From the NCBI GenBank assembly GCA_011374625.1, contig DRPN01000031.1, positions 1 through 49,000 of the forward strand: a stretch of DNA of 49,000 nucleotides, written 5' to 3'. The notes beneath the pieces are model-generated. The model did no database searches and was not told where the DNA came from. It saw only the letters and a list, made by a program, of their open reading frames with translations. A program made the position numbers and the translations under genes. The first letter of the stretch is position 1; every line of letters starts with the position of its first letter. This document shows, in pieces, positions 16,751-26,521 of this stretch. This stretch comes from Bacteroidota bacterium (GTDB lineage Bacteria > Bacteroidota > Bacteroidia > Bacteroidales > VadinHA17).

Positions 16751-19636
16751 TTACATTTTCTTTTTCTTCACGAGCAGGTATCCTGTAACAACTCCTGCCA
16801 ATACCAGAGGTATGATCCAGTAAAGATAATTGGGTTTTCCCCCCGTGAGTATATCTCCGTGGCTCATTAATTCTCTTACTTTGTCTTCGTCAATATTGGA
16901 AGAAATAATAATACGGGTAAGCGTTTTCAAAATATCGTTTTCCGTGTAATGGTATTGTGAGGCATGATTTATCAAATAATCCAAAAGATCTTTGATCTTA
17001 TTGATCTTGTTGAATTTTAAATCTATGTTGATTAAAAGATCATGCAAGGTTCCGGTAGATTTATCAATGAGTTTCCTGAGGAAATTATTTACATCAGGAT
17101 CTCCGTTGGAGGCAATCCGGGCAAACAGATAGATAAGATTTATCGTGGAATAGCCCAGTAATTCGGATTTGTCAATCAGAAAGTTGGTCAGTTCCCAGGC
17201 AGAGTATATCTCATTTTTTTCAGGATTTGCCTGATTTACGGCCTTCTTAATGTTTCCACTTGAGAGATCAAGTAAATGCTGATACATATACCAGAGGTTC
17301 TTGTCTTTTTCTGTAGCCATAGACACGACCAAATGTTTGAGTTCAGTACTATCAATAATGCCCGAATCAGCTGTTTCCTTGAGGTATTTCATAAGTTGTT
17401 CCGGAGTATAAATATTGGATTTGGCCAGGTCAAGGCCTGTAAGGAATGCTTTTAGTGAACCGGCGGCGTTTGTGACAAGACTGTGGTAAATGTCTTCAAG
17501 TTTTTCCGGATTGCGTGTGGCTGCGATTAAGAGTAATTGATCCACATCCTCAGGAGTGTAACTTGAAACGATTGCTTTTTTCTTCAAATAATCAATGATC
17601 TCGAACTGATCTATAAAATTCATGGCTTCCGGATCTATCCCCTGTATCTCGACCAGTAAACTCCCTGTGGCATAATGTTTCAGGATGTCCAGAAAGTTAT
17701 TCATTTCCTGAAGCCGGGCAGGCGTTATATTAAGCTTGGGTAACTCATGTACAGGTTTCTTTTCTGCCGTAGTAACTTCCGGTGGTGTGGGAACAGGAAC
17801 ATTCAGATAAATCTCTTTTTGTGCAGTATTTCCAAAATGGTCGGTTAGGTTTAATACCACGGTGCTTCTTCCGGCAGGAGGAAGAATAGGAAATATGAGG
17901 GAATCGTTCATAACAAAGTATCCTATGGAGTCAACCAGCACGGAATCCTGATAGAGTCGCATGGTTAACCAGGATCCCTTTTCCGTGCTTAGAATAAGGT
18001 TCAGTGTGTCCCCGGCATTTATAGTAAAAGAAGGGTTTAGAATATCAAGGTTGGCTGTCTGATCTTCAAGTTGAAGAATGGCCGGTGGCATGCATACCAC
18101 TTCCTTGTTAAGACTTATCGGCATGGAGAGCTGAGAGACCTGCGTCTTTATTCCTTCTCCGCTGATGGCCAAGTTATATTTCCCTGCAACGGTCTCAAAT
18201 TGGTAATGTAAAGTTGTATCCGGATTGATACTCTTAAGTGTATCCATCATATTCTCACTTAACAGCCTGACAAATAGTTTATTATTATCCGGTTTAATGG
18301 GGATGTTTTTTGTACTTATTGTTCCTTGAATCAAGAACTTACGTGGGTGCTCCGCCGAAAAGATTTCAATCTTGAATATATCCATGTTTCCCATCCCTTT
18401 GGTTGAGAATTTTGAAATGTATGCATAATATCCTTTTCCTACAGGGTGATAAAACAGATCGTCATCGGTGGTATTGATGGGGTAACCCATGTTTAGCGGG
18501 ACCGACCATTCTCCGTTGTCAAGAAGATTGGAATAAAAGATATCGTATCCTCCCATATTGTAATGCCCGTATGAACTGAAGAATAAAGTTTTTCCATCAG
18601 CAGTAATGAAGGGTGTTTCCTCGTTGTATTTAGTGTTGATAATTGGTCCGAGATTAACTGCAGAACCCCACTCTCCCGTACTGTCGAGCTTGGAAATATA
18701 TATATCCAGCCCGCCGTAACCGCCTTTCCTGTTACTGGTAAAATACAAAGTCTTGCCATCTTTGGTTACGCAGGCATGTGATTCCCAGTATTTGGTATTG
18801 ATGTGATCGTTCAGCCGTATTACGCGCGACCATTGTCCTTCTTTATATTTGCTGATGTATATATTCCCGTCATATTGGTCGTTTTTGTAGAGATAGAGTG
18901 TCTTTCCGTCAAATGAAAGGGAAGAAGAATAAAAATCCTGATCAATGCCAAGCTCCGGAGTCAGATTGATGGGGGGTGACCAGGTGCCGTTTTCCTTATG
19001 TGTGTAAAAAACCGCATCATAAAAAGGAAGTTTCCGGGTGAAAACCAGCGTTTTCTGATCTCCTGAAATAACAGGCCTGTAATCCGAAAAACGACTGTTA
19101 ATCGGTTTCCCAATATCCTTTTCAGAAAGGTACAATGGGGTGCTTTCAAGTTTCTTGGCAACATTGCATGTTTTGATCTGGTCATCTACAAGTTGTACGT
19201 CATAAATTTTGGGATTCAAATGATCTTTAAAATACTGATACATCTCCAGTGCCTTATCCAGTTTGTTATTTACCCGGTAAGCATTGCCAAGATAAAAATA
19301 GGCATCCAATGGAGCATGCGTTTCACGTATTGAGTTCTCTCTGTATTTGGGAGTTATGTCGGTTATAGCTTTCTCAAGGTAGTTAATGGCCTTGTCCTTT
19401 TGGCCAGGAATGTTCAGGTAGCAGATCCCTATGCGATAATTCAGGTTATTGTTGTCAGGAAATAAATCATGTAATTCCAAATAATAAGGTAGCGCATCAC
19501 TGTATTCTTCAAAAAGGAAAAAAGAGTTTCCTTCGATAAATTTCTTTTTGATATCCGCTTTGCTAAGTTTTTGCGAATAGCCTGGAAAAACCAAGAAAAA
19601 ATATAATAATAGCACTAAAACCTGATTCCTTCGCAT
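16751..19636 (-). CDS. PD40 array gene E: signal peptide, TPR, PD40 propeller, CRD/Ig-like region, four ~69-aa helical repeats, C-terminal TM helix
   Basis: 961 aa; SNRKGGYGGLDIYIS, YGHYNMGGYDIFYSN; C-terminus YLYWIIPLVLAGVVTGYLLVKKKKM. Confidence 0.85.
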   Translation of the reverse strand: MRRNQVLVLLLYFFLVFPGYSQKLSKADIKKKFIEGNSFFLFEEYSDALPYYLELHDLFPDNNNLNYRIGICYLNIPGQKDKAINYLEKAITDITPKYRENSIRETHAPLDAYFYLGNAYRVNNKLDKALEMYQYFKDHLNPKIYDVQLVDDQIKTCNVAKKLESTPLYLSEKDIGKPINSRFSDYRPVISGDQKTLVFTRKLPFYDAVFYTHKENGTWSPPINLTPELGIDQDFYSSSLSFDGKTLYLYKNDQYDGNIYISKYKEGQWSRVIRLNDHINTKYWESHACVTKDGKTLYFTSNRKGGYGGLDIYISKLDSTGEWGSAVNLGPIINTKYNEETPFITADGKTLFFSSYGHYNMGGYDIFYSNLLDNGEWSVPLNMGYPINTTDDDLFYHPVGKGYYAYISKFSTKGMGNMDIFKIEIFSAEHPRKFLIQGTISTKNIPIKPDNNKLFVRLLSENMMDTLKSINPDTTLHYQFETVAGKYNLAISGEGIKTQVSQLSMPISLNKEVVCMPPAILQLEDQTANLDILNPSFTINAGDTLNLILSTEKGSWLTMRLYQDSVLVDSIGYFVMNDSLIFPILPPAGRSTVVLNLTDHFGNTAQKEIYLNVPVPTPPEVTTAEKKPVHELPKLNITPARLQEMNNFLDILKHYATGSLLVEIQGIDPEAMNFIDQFEIIDYLKKKAIVSSYTPEDVDQLLLIAATRNPEKLEDIYHSLVTNAAGSLKAFLTGLDLAKSNIYTPEQLMKYLKETADSGIIDSTELKHLVVSMATEKDKNLWYMYQHLLDLSSGNIKKAVNQANPEKNEIYSAWELTNFLIDKSELLGYSTINLIYLFARIASNGDPDVNNFLRKLIDKSTGTLHDLLINIDLKFNKINKIKDLLDYLINHASQYHYTENDILKTLTRIIISSNIDEDKVRELMSHGDILTGGKPNYLYWIIPLVLAGVVTGYLLVKKKKM

Positions 19637-19717
19637 CTTAAGGAGTTTATGACGAAAGTAGTATATAAAATTTAAATTTTTTGTAATTATATAAAAAAAA
19701 TCTTATTTTTTTTAAAA

Positions 19718-19753
19718 AAAAAAGGGAGTTATTTATTATGAACCCCCTTTTTT
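19718..19753 (-). terminator. Rho-independent terminator after the zinc-ribbon gene
   Basis: AAAAAAGGG-A-GTT / loop ATTTATTATG / AAC-C-CCCTTTTTT: 12 pairs with one mismatch and T tracts on both strands. Confidence 0.65.
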
Positions 19754-19772
19754 GAAATCATTGAAAACGGTT

Positions 19773-20549
19773 TTATTCGCTTTCTACCTCATGGGACAAA
19801 TCCTCATCAATAAGTATTCTGCCACAATATTCACAGACAATGATTTTTTTTCGTGTTTTGATATCTAATTGTCTCTGGGGTGGAATTTTATTGAAGCATC
19901 CGCCACATGCATCACGTTGTATCGTTACGATAGCCAGACCGTTGCGTGCATTGGCACGGATTCTCTTATAAGCGGTTAGCAAACGGGGATCGATTTTTTT
20001 CTGAAGCTCTTTTGATTTTTCAGCCAGAAGCTCTTCTTCTTTTTGTGTGTCGGCAATAATGGCATTTAGTTCCTCTTTTTTACCTGCCAAATCTTTTTCC
20101 CGTTCCTGTAATTGTTTCCTGGATTTTTCGATGGTTTCTTTTTTTTCTTCGATCTGTTGGGTGAATTCGCCGATGTGTTTTTTACATAACTCAATTTCCA
20201 GATTTTGGTATTCAATTTCCTTGGAAAGAGAATCAAACTCTCTGTTGTTACGAACATTCATTTGCTGAGCCTCGTATTTTTTGATCAGGGCTTCAGCATC
20301 CTTAATTTCATTATTCTTACCGGAAATATTGTTTTCCAGCTCTTTGATTTCTTTTTCATAGTTTTGAATACGTGTATTCAAACCGGCAATTTCATCTTCC
20401 AGATCCTGAACTTCCAAAGGTAATTCTCCCCGAAGAGTTTTGATCTTGTCAATCTTTGAGTCGGTTATCTGAAGAGAATACAAAAGTTTCAGCTTTTCTT
20501 CTATCGTCATTTCCTTTGGCTCAGTGGTTGTTTTACTTTTGGTAACCAT
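19773..20549 (-). CDS. Coiled-coil C4-type zinc-ribbon protein
   Basis: 258 aa; long coiled coil then CGGCFNKIPPQRQLDIKTRKKIIVCEYCGRIL. Confidence 0.88.
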   Translation of the reverse strand: MVTKSKTTTEPKEMTIEEKLKLLYSLQITDSKIDKIKTLRGELPLEVQDLEDEIAGLNTRIQNYEKEIKELENNISGKNNEIKDAEALIKKYEAQQMNVRNNREFDSLSKEIEYQNLEIELCKKHIGEFTQQIEEKKETIEKSRKQLQEREKDLAGKKEELNAIIADTQKEEELLAEKSKELQKKIDPRLLTAYKRIRANARNGLAIVTIQRDACGGCFNKIPPQRQLDIKTRKKIIVCEYCGRILIDEDLSHEVESE

Positions 20550-20551
20550 TG

Positions 20552-21649
20552 TTAATAGTAATTTATTGGATTTGTTTTTACTTTTGAAAAATGAAGTGCA
20601 AAGTTAGGGAATTTTTTCAAAAGTAAGTCATAAAATAATTCTGTTGTAAATTGCTCACTTTCAAAATGCCCGATGTCGGCAATTACAATGTTTCTGTTCG
20701 CATTAAAAAATTCGTGATATTTAAAGTCAGCACTGACATAAAAATCTGCCCCGCTGCGGATGGCCGTCTCGAGAAGAAAACTTCCGGTGCCTCCGCACAA
20801 TGCCACTTTATTAACAGGTTTATTTAACAGTGGTGTATGCCTGATGCAAGAGGTGTTAAACACTTTTTTCAGTTTGTCCAAAAACTCTTTTTCATTGAGT
20901 GGTGCGGGAAGATTTCCGATTACGCCCAGGCCGGCCAAGGGAAATTCATTTTCCAAAGGATAGATGTCATAAGCTTGTTCCTCGTATGGATGTGCTTCTG
21001 TCAAAGCCCGGAGTATCTGTGATTGCAAATGAGCGGGAAAAATGGTTTCTGTCCTCACTTCCTTTTCCGAATGAGGCACACCGGGTTCCCCGACGAAAGG
21101 ATGAGTATTTTCTGATCCCCGGAAGGTGCCTTCGCCGACAACATTAAAACTGCATTCGTTATAGTTGCCTATTGTTCCGGCGCCGGCTTCAAAAATGGCT
21201 CTTCTGACTTCTTCGACATATTCAACAGGAATAAAAGTGACAAGCTTTTTTAAAGCTCCCTTTTTGGGGGATAATATGTTGATGTTTTCCAGTCCCAGTT
21301 TTTCTGCCATTCGTGTGCTTACTCCTCCGGCTATCGAGTCAAAATTGGTATGCCCGGCAAAAATGGCAATATTGTTCAGAATGGCTGTGATTACAGTACG
21401 TTCTACAGGATTGTCACCGGTTAGTTTTTTTAATCCCTTGAAAATAATAGGATGGTGGGCAATGATGAGGTTTAACCCCAACAGGACAGCTTCTTCTACT
21501 ACCTCTTCTGTAACATCTATTGTCAACAACGCGCCGTTAACATCCATTTCAACATCCCCCGTCAATAAACCGGAATTGTCATACGATTCTTGATAAGATA
21601 GCGGAGCGATTCCGTTCAGATAAGTCACTATATCTTTCAGCTTTGTCAT
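20552..21649 (-). CDS. Nif3-like dinuclear metal center protein
   Basis: 365 aa; SYDNSGLLTGD, IAHHPIIFKGLK, FAGHTNFDS, ADIGHFESEQF. Confidence 0.92.
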   Translation of the reverse strand: MTKLKDIVTYLNGIAPLSYQESYDNSGLLTGDVEMDVNGALLTIDVTEEVVEEAVLLGLNLIIAHHPIIFKGLKKLTGDNPVERTVITAILNNIAIFAGHTNFDSIAGGVSTRMAEKLGLENINILSPKKGALKKLVTFIPVEYVEEVRRAIFEAGAGTIGNYNECSFNVVGEGTFRGSENTHPFVGEPGVPHSEKEVRTETIFPAHLQSQILRALTEAHPYEEQAYDIYPLENEFPLAGLGVIGNLPAPLNEKEFLDKLKKVFNTSCIRHTPLLNKPVNKVALCGGTGSFLLETAIRSGADFYVSADFKYHEFFNANRNIVIADIGHFESEQFTTELFYDLLLKKFPNFALHFSKVKTNPINYY

Positions 21650-21746
21650 ATTGATTTTAATGATTTTGAAAAAGATTACTTCATCGCATCCTGGTCTGTG
21701 GGATATATTTTTTTTGCATCGCCTCTTCGTATTTCAATTTCTCCTT

Positions 21747-22082
21747 TCACAAATTATCCCTGATTTCCAGTAACATTTTGCGGATTTCCTGGAGGGTTTT
21801 AACAATCTCAAAGTTTTCAACCGTTTCTTCCTTGTTTTCACGCAGTTTCTTTTTAGCTCCTTTCAGTGTCATACCTCTTTCCTTGACAAGATGGTAGATA
21901 ATGTGAAAATTATCTATATCTTTTTGAGTAAAAAGGCGGTTTCCTTTCTTGTTTTTTTTTGGCTTGATAATATCAAATTCTCTTTCCCAGTAACGGATCA
22001 GAGAGGTGTTTACATGGAACATCTCCGCCACCTCTCCGATGGAGTAATACAAACGTTCGACTTTTTTTTCTTTGTAGGGCAC
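21747..22082 (-). CDS. MerR family transcriptional regulator
   Basis: 111 aa; YYSIGEVAEMFHVNTSLIRYWEREFDIIKPKKNKKGNRLFTQKDIDNFHII. Confidence 0.9.
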   Translation of the reverse strand: MPYKEKKVERLYYSIGEVAEMFHVNTSLIRYWEREFDIIKPKKNKKGNRLFTQKDIDNFHIIYHLVKERGMTLKGAKKKLRENKEETVENFEIVKTLQEIRKMLLEIRDNL

Positions 22083-22159
22083 GTTTTAATAATTGAAAAT
22101 GGAAGACTAAATTAAAAAAAATACTTTATATAACAATAAGTTTTTCATTGTTTCCCAAA

Positions 22160-22681
22160 TCAGTATAAAAAACCGTTTCTTGAAACAGGGTACAATCTCC
22201 TGTTCCAAATGATCGGTGTTGCTTTGAAAGGAGAAATGGAATGATCAAGGAATTTTAGATTTATTTTGTTTTGATTGTTTTCAATAAGATAAAGTCCGGA
22301 GGTGATAAATATCGATTTATTCAGGTGGCTTTTCTGAAAAATGATATATTTTTCTTTGCTGTTGGGGATATTCGGGTTGTACCAGATCGCGTCGGCACCT
22401 TTGACTATATCATATAAAGTGTATAGCAGCTAGGCAATTTTTCTGTTCAGCGAATCAATTTTTTTTAGGTTATAATCATAAGATTCTCGGATCAGGTATA
22501 ACCGGCCGTTTTTCCCGAGGAGAAGCGGTTGTCCTGTCCATCGGGCCACCACCCAGATCCGTTTCCCAAGATTTTTCAAGATCACGAAATCCGAAATAGA
22601 AGTTGTTGCAGGATGACCGGTACTACTGCTTTCTCCTTCCGGAAAAAGCAGGATTAGAAATACAAAGGCATATGTTTTCAT
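22160..22681 (-). pseudogene. Putative secreted protein interrupted by one in-frame TAG (22430-22432)
   Basis: Same-frame reading: MKTYAFVFLILLF...DSLNRKIA*LLYTLYDIVKGADAIWYNPNIPNSKEKYIIFQKSHLNKSIFITSGLYLIENNQNKINLKFLDHSISPFKATPIIWNRRLYPVSRNGFLY*; 83 codons, TAG, then ~90 open codons to TGA. Confidence 0.75.
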
Positions 22682-22689
22682 TGTTTTTC

Positions 22690-22716
22690 AAAAAAACTGT
22701 TCGCAGTGAACAGTTT
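22690..22716 (-). terminator. Rho-independent terminator-like hairpin after the M23 peptidase gene
   Basis: Perfect 9-bp stem AAACTGTTC (22694-22702) / loop GCAGT / GAACAGTTT (22708-22716), A run 22690-22696 giving a minus-strand U tract. Confidence 0.75.
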
Positions 22717-22744
22717 GTCATGCCTGGAAAATAATTATTATCAA

Positions 22745-23716
22745 TCAATCGAGAGATTGTTTGACATTGTTAGTCAATTCGATTATTTTTTCATATTCTT
22801 CGGCGGTCAGGTCATTGAAAAAATAGTTGATAGGGTTCACATATTTTCCTCTTAACATTACGCCGTAATGCAGGTGTGGACCGGTGGACAGCCCTGTATT
22901 CCCCACATAGCCGATCACATCGCCACGTTTAACATGCTGGCCTCTTTTTACTCTGAAACCGCTCAGGTGGGCATACAGTGATACGTACCCGAAACCATGA
23001 TCAATAAGTATTTCGTTCCCATATCCCCTGCGGGAACGGACAATTTTTTTGACGACTCCGTCACCGGTGGCATATACAGGTGTTCCCTTTGGTGCTGTGA
23101 AGTCAATGCCATAATGGAATTTCCGGATTTTGTAGATCGGGTGGATCCTCCAGCCCCAACCGGCAGCAATACGACGTAGGTTTTTGTTAGAAATAGGTTG
23201 GATAGCAGGGACGCAGGAAAGCATTTTTTCCTTATTTCTGGCCAGTTTGATCAGCTCATCGTAAGACTTGCTTTGAACATAGGCTTCCCGCGTTATAATA
23301 TCTAACTTTTTAGCGGTTTCAATTATTATATCCGAGTTATCATAACCTTCCAGATCGGAGTATTTGTTGATACCACCATAACCGGCTTTCCTGACCGAGG
23401 AGGGAATAGGTTCTGCTTCAAAAATGGTACGGTACAGATTGTCATCCCGCTGTTGCAGATCAGCAAGGACAGCACTTACCTGTTCCAGCCGCTTGTTCAT
23501 GATCTCATATTGCGTCCTAATAGCGACGATTTCCCGTTTTAGTTTCTTTTCCTTGGGAGAATCAATAAAATAGGAAAGAATCCCAAAGTAAATACCTGCC
23601 AGCAGAATACTTGCAAAGAAATATATAAGAAACCGAAAGATTTTTTGCTTAAAAGTATGTTCTATCCGGTCATATTGCAGAGTATCCGGATTAAAACGAT
23701 ATTTTGCTTTGGCCAT
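22745..23716 (-). CDS. M23 family metallopeptidase (LytM-type)
   Basis: 323 aa; TM helix, coiled coil, FHYGIDFTAPKGTPVYATGDGVV, GPHLHYGVMLRGKYVNPINYF. Confidence 0.93.
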   Translation of the reverse strand: MAKAKYRFNPDTLQYDRIEHTFKQKIFRFLIYFFASILLAGIYFGILSYFIDSPKEKKLKREIVAIRTQYEIMNKRLEQVSAVLADLQQRDDNLYRTIFEAEPIPSSVRKAGYGGINKYSDLEGYDNSDIIIETAKKLDIITREAYVQSKSYDELIKLARNKEKMLSCVPAIQPISNKNLRRIAAGWGWRIHPIYKIRKFHYGIDFTAPKGTPVYATGDGVVKKIVRSRRGYGNEILIDHGFGYVSLYAHLSGFRVKRGQHVKRGDVIGYVGNTGLSTGPHLHYGVMLRGKYVNPINYFFNDLTAEEYEKIIELTNNVKQSLD

Positions 23717-23844
23717 TCAGCAAATATTTTTGACAGAATTTGAGTGCAAAACTAAAGAATTAAACTAATTTTACAAACTTTTGAACGATAAATTTAATAA
23801 AAAGGTTACATAATTTGTCTGAAGTAATTGTAATTTAGAAATAT

Positions 23845-26490
23845 ATGACAAGCAAAGAGGTTAGGAAACAATTTTTGGATTATTTCCGTTCAAATGGACA
23901 TGAGATTGTGCCGTCAGCTCCGATAGTGGTTAAAAATGATCCGACTCTGATGTTTACTAACGCCGGGATGAATCAATTTAAGGATATTTTCCTGGGAAAC
24001 CGGAGACCTGAATATGCCCGTGTTGCCAATACCCAAAAATGTTTGCGTGTTTCGGGGAAACACAATGATCTGGAAGAGGTGGGTTATGATACCTATCATC
24101 ATACCATGTTCGAAATGTTGGGAAACTGGTCTTTTGGCGATTATTTCAAGAAAGAGGCTATTCAGATGGCCTGGGAATTTCTGACAAAGAGGATGGAAAT
24201 CGACCCCGGAAGATTGTATGCAACGGTATTTGGCGGGGATACTTCAGAAGGATTGCACCGGGATGATGAATCTGCGACTTTTTGGGCAGAAAAACTTCCT
24301 GTAAGTCATATACTGGATGGGACAAAAAGGGATAATTTCTGGGAAATGGGCAATACCGGACCGTGTGGTCCTTGTACTGAGATACATATTGATATCCGGG
24401 ACGACCGGGAGAGGGATAATGTACCCGGGGAAGAACTGGTAAACAAAGATCATCCCGAGGTTATTGAAATTTGGAATCTGGTATTTATTCAGTATAACCG
24501 GAAGGAGAACGGCGAACTTGTGCCTTTGCCGGTGAATCATGTGGATACGGGTATGGGTTTTGAACGACTCTGCATGATCAAGCAGGGAAAAAAATCCAAT
24601 TATGATACTGATATCTTTATGCCGATAATCCGGGAGATTGGTGCTGTCTCAGGTCTGAATTACGGAGAAAATGAACATTTGGATATTGCCATGCGTGTTG
24701 TGGCCGACCATTTGCGGGCGGTGGCTTTTTCTATTGCCGACGGCCAGTTACCCTCCAATAATAAGGCAGGCTATGTGATCCGCCGGATCCTGCGGCGGGC
24801 AGTGCGTTATGGTTATACGTACCTGAAACAAAACGAACCTTTCATCTATCGCCTGGTCCCTGTGCTGGGACAGGTGATGGGTCATGCCTATCCCGAGATA
24901 ATGCAGCAGGAAGAGCTGATCACCCGTGTGATCCGCGAAGAGGAACGTACTTTTCTGCGTACCCTGGAAACAGGAATAAACAGATTGGAAACGGTAATAT
25001 CCCGAAGTAAGGAGAAAAAAGAACGAACACTGGACGGAAAAATCGCTTTTGAATTGTACGATACTTTTGGCTTTCCCCTCGACCTGACGGCCCTGATCGC
25101 CAGGGAAAACAACATGGACGTGGATACGGCAGGCTTCGATAGGGAGATGCAGAAACAAAAAAACCGTTCGCGTAATGCAGCTGCCCAGGATGCCTCCGAT
25201 TGGGTGGAGCTGCGGCAGGATAACGAAGTGACATTTATCGGATATGACCAGCTGGAAACAGAAGTGCGGATCGTTAAGTACCGGAAAGTTAATCAGAAAA
25301 AAAAGGAATATTATCATCTGGTGTTTGATATAACCCCTTTCTATGCCGAATCGGGGGGCCAGGTGGGAGATACCGGCTTCCTGGAGAATGGTGGTGAAAA
25401 GATACGTATCCTGAATACAATCAGGGAAAATGAGCTGATCATTCACATTGCCGTCAGGCTGCCGGAAAATCCGGAGGCTGTTTTTACGGCGGTCGTAGAC
25501 CGGGAGAAGCGGCAATCCACAGCCAATAATCATACTGCTACCCACTTGTTGCACTGGGCTTTGCGAAAGGTGTTAGGGACACATGTCGAACAGAAAGGAT
25601 CACTGGTACACCCGGATTATCTCCGGTTTGATTTTTCTCATTTCCGGAAAGTGACTGAGGAAGAACAGGTGAAGGTTGCTTCTCTGGTCAATGAAAAAAT
25701 ACGGGAAAATATCCCGCTGAAGGAGTTGCGAGACATCCCCCTGGAGGAAGCACGTGCTATGGGAGCCATGTCGTTGTTTGGAGAAAAATATGGCGAAAAA
25801 GTACGGGTGATCCGTTTCGGAGAGTCGGTAGAATTGTGCGGAGGTACACATGTGGAATCCACCGGCCGGATCGGGTTATTCCTGATTGTATCGGAGAGTG
25901 CGGTGGCCGCTGGCATACGAAGGATTGAAGCAGTGACCGGCAGAAAAGCCGAAGAACTGGTTTATGAAAGAAGCCGCCTGCTGGAAGAGCTGAAAAGTTT
26001 ACTGAAAGTAAATAAGGATATCCCGGCAAGGGTGAAAGAGTTGCTGGAAGAGAACAAAAAGGCGGCGGCCGACCTGGAAGAATGTAACCGGGAACGACTG
26101 GTTCAGGTAAAGAATAAATTGCTGGCTGCCGGTGAAACAATGGGTGATGTTCACCTGGTGCATGGGATCGTGGAACTCCCTTCTTCAAAAATGATGAGAG
26201 ATTTGGCTTTCCGCATGAAAAATGAGGTGCCCGGATTGGTGATGGTGGCCGGTGCTGTCTTTGACGGGAAACCAATACTGGCAGTAATGATTGCCGATGA
26301 GATCGTCCGGGAAAAAGAACTTGACGCCCGCGAGATCATACAGATCGTCGCAAGCGAGATCCATGGCGGCGGCGGAGGCCAGCCGTTTTATGCTACCGCT
26401 GGCGGAAAAAATCCGCAGGGCCTGGAAAAAGCAATAAACACTGCAATAAACCTGATAAAAGTTAAACTGGGGAAAGAAACAACACCATAG
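23845..26490 (+). CDS. alaS: Alanine--tRNA ligase
   Basis: 881 aa; FTNAGMNQFKDIFLG, NTQKCLRVSGKHNDLEEVG, NHTATHLLHWALRKVLG, ELCGGTHVESTGRIG. Confidence 0.98.
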   Translation: MTSKEVRKQFLDYFRSNGHEIVPSAPIVVKNDPTLMFTNAGMNQFKDIFLGNRRPEYARVANTQKCLRVSGKHNDLEEVGYDTYHHTMFEMLGNWSFGDYFKKEAIQMAWEFLTKRMEIDPGRLYATVFGGDTSEGLHRDDESATFWAEKLPVSHILDGTKRDNFWEMGNTGPCGPCTEIHIDIRDDRERDNVPGEELVNKDHPEVIEIWNLVFIQYNRKENGELVPLPVNHVDTGMGFERLCMIKQGKKSNYDTDIFMPIIREIGAVSGLNYGENEHLDIAMRVVADHLRAVAFSIADGQLPSNNKAGYVIRRILRRAVRYGYTYLKQNEPFIYRLVPVLGQVMGHAYPEIMQQEELITRVIREEERTFLRTLETGINRLETVISRSKEKKERTLDGKIAFELYDTFGFPLDLTALIARENNMDVDTAGFDREMQKQKNRSRNAAAQDASDWVELRQDNEVTFIGYDQLETEVRIVKYRKVNQKKKEYYHLVFDITPFYAESGGQVGDTGFLENGGEKIRILNTIRENELIIHIAVRLPENPEAVFTAVVDREKRQSTANNHTATHLLHWALRKVLGTHVEQKGSLVHPDYLRFDFSHFRKVTEEEQVKVASLVNEKIRENIPLKELRDIPLEEARAMGAMSLFGEKYGEKVRVIRFGESVELCGGTHVESTGRIGLFLIVSESAVAAGIRRIEAVTGRKAEELVYERSRLLEELKSLLKVNKDIPARVKELLEENKKAAADLEECNRERLVQVKNKLLAAGETMGDVHLVHGIVELPSSKMMRDLAFRMKNEVPGLVMVAGAVFDGKPILAVMIADEIVREKELDAREIIQIVASEIHGGGGGQPFYATAGGKNPQGLEKAINTAINLIKVKLGKETTP

Positions 26491-26521
26491 CCGTGCTTCG
26501 TCACTTATGGATCATCGTTCC

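Noticed and set aside
22430-22432. TAG recoding (alternative genetic code or pyrrolysine)
   Set aside because: Other genes in the window, such as alaS, end in TAG and no other in-frame TAG was seen; pseudogene or error is simpler.
24748-25554. 268-aa minus-strand ORF (and 24888-25115, 24920-25234, 25757-26275)
   Set aside because: Antisense to the clear alaS coding frame; composition is that of a shadow ORF with no recognisable motifs.
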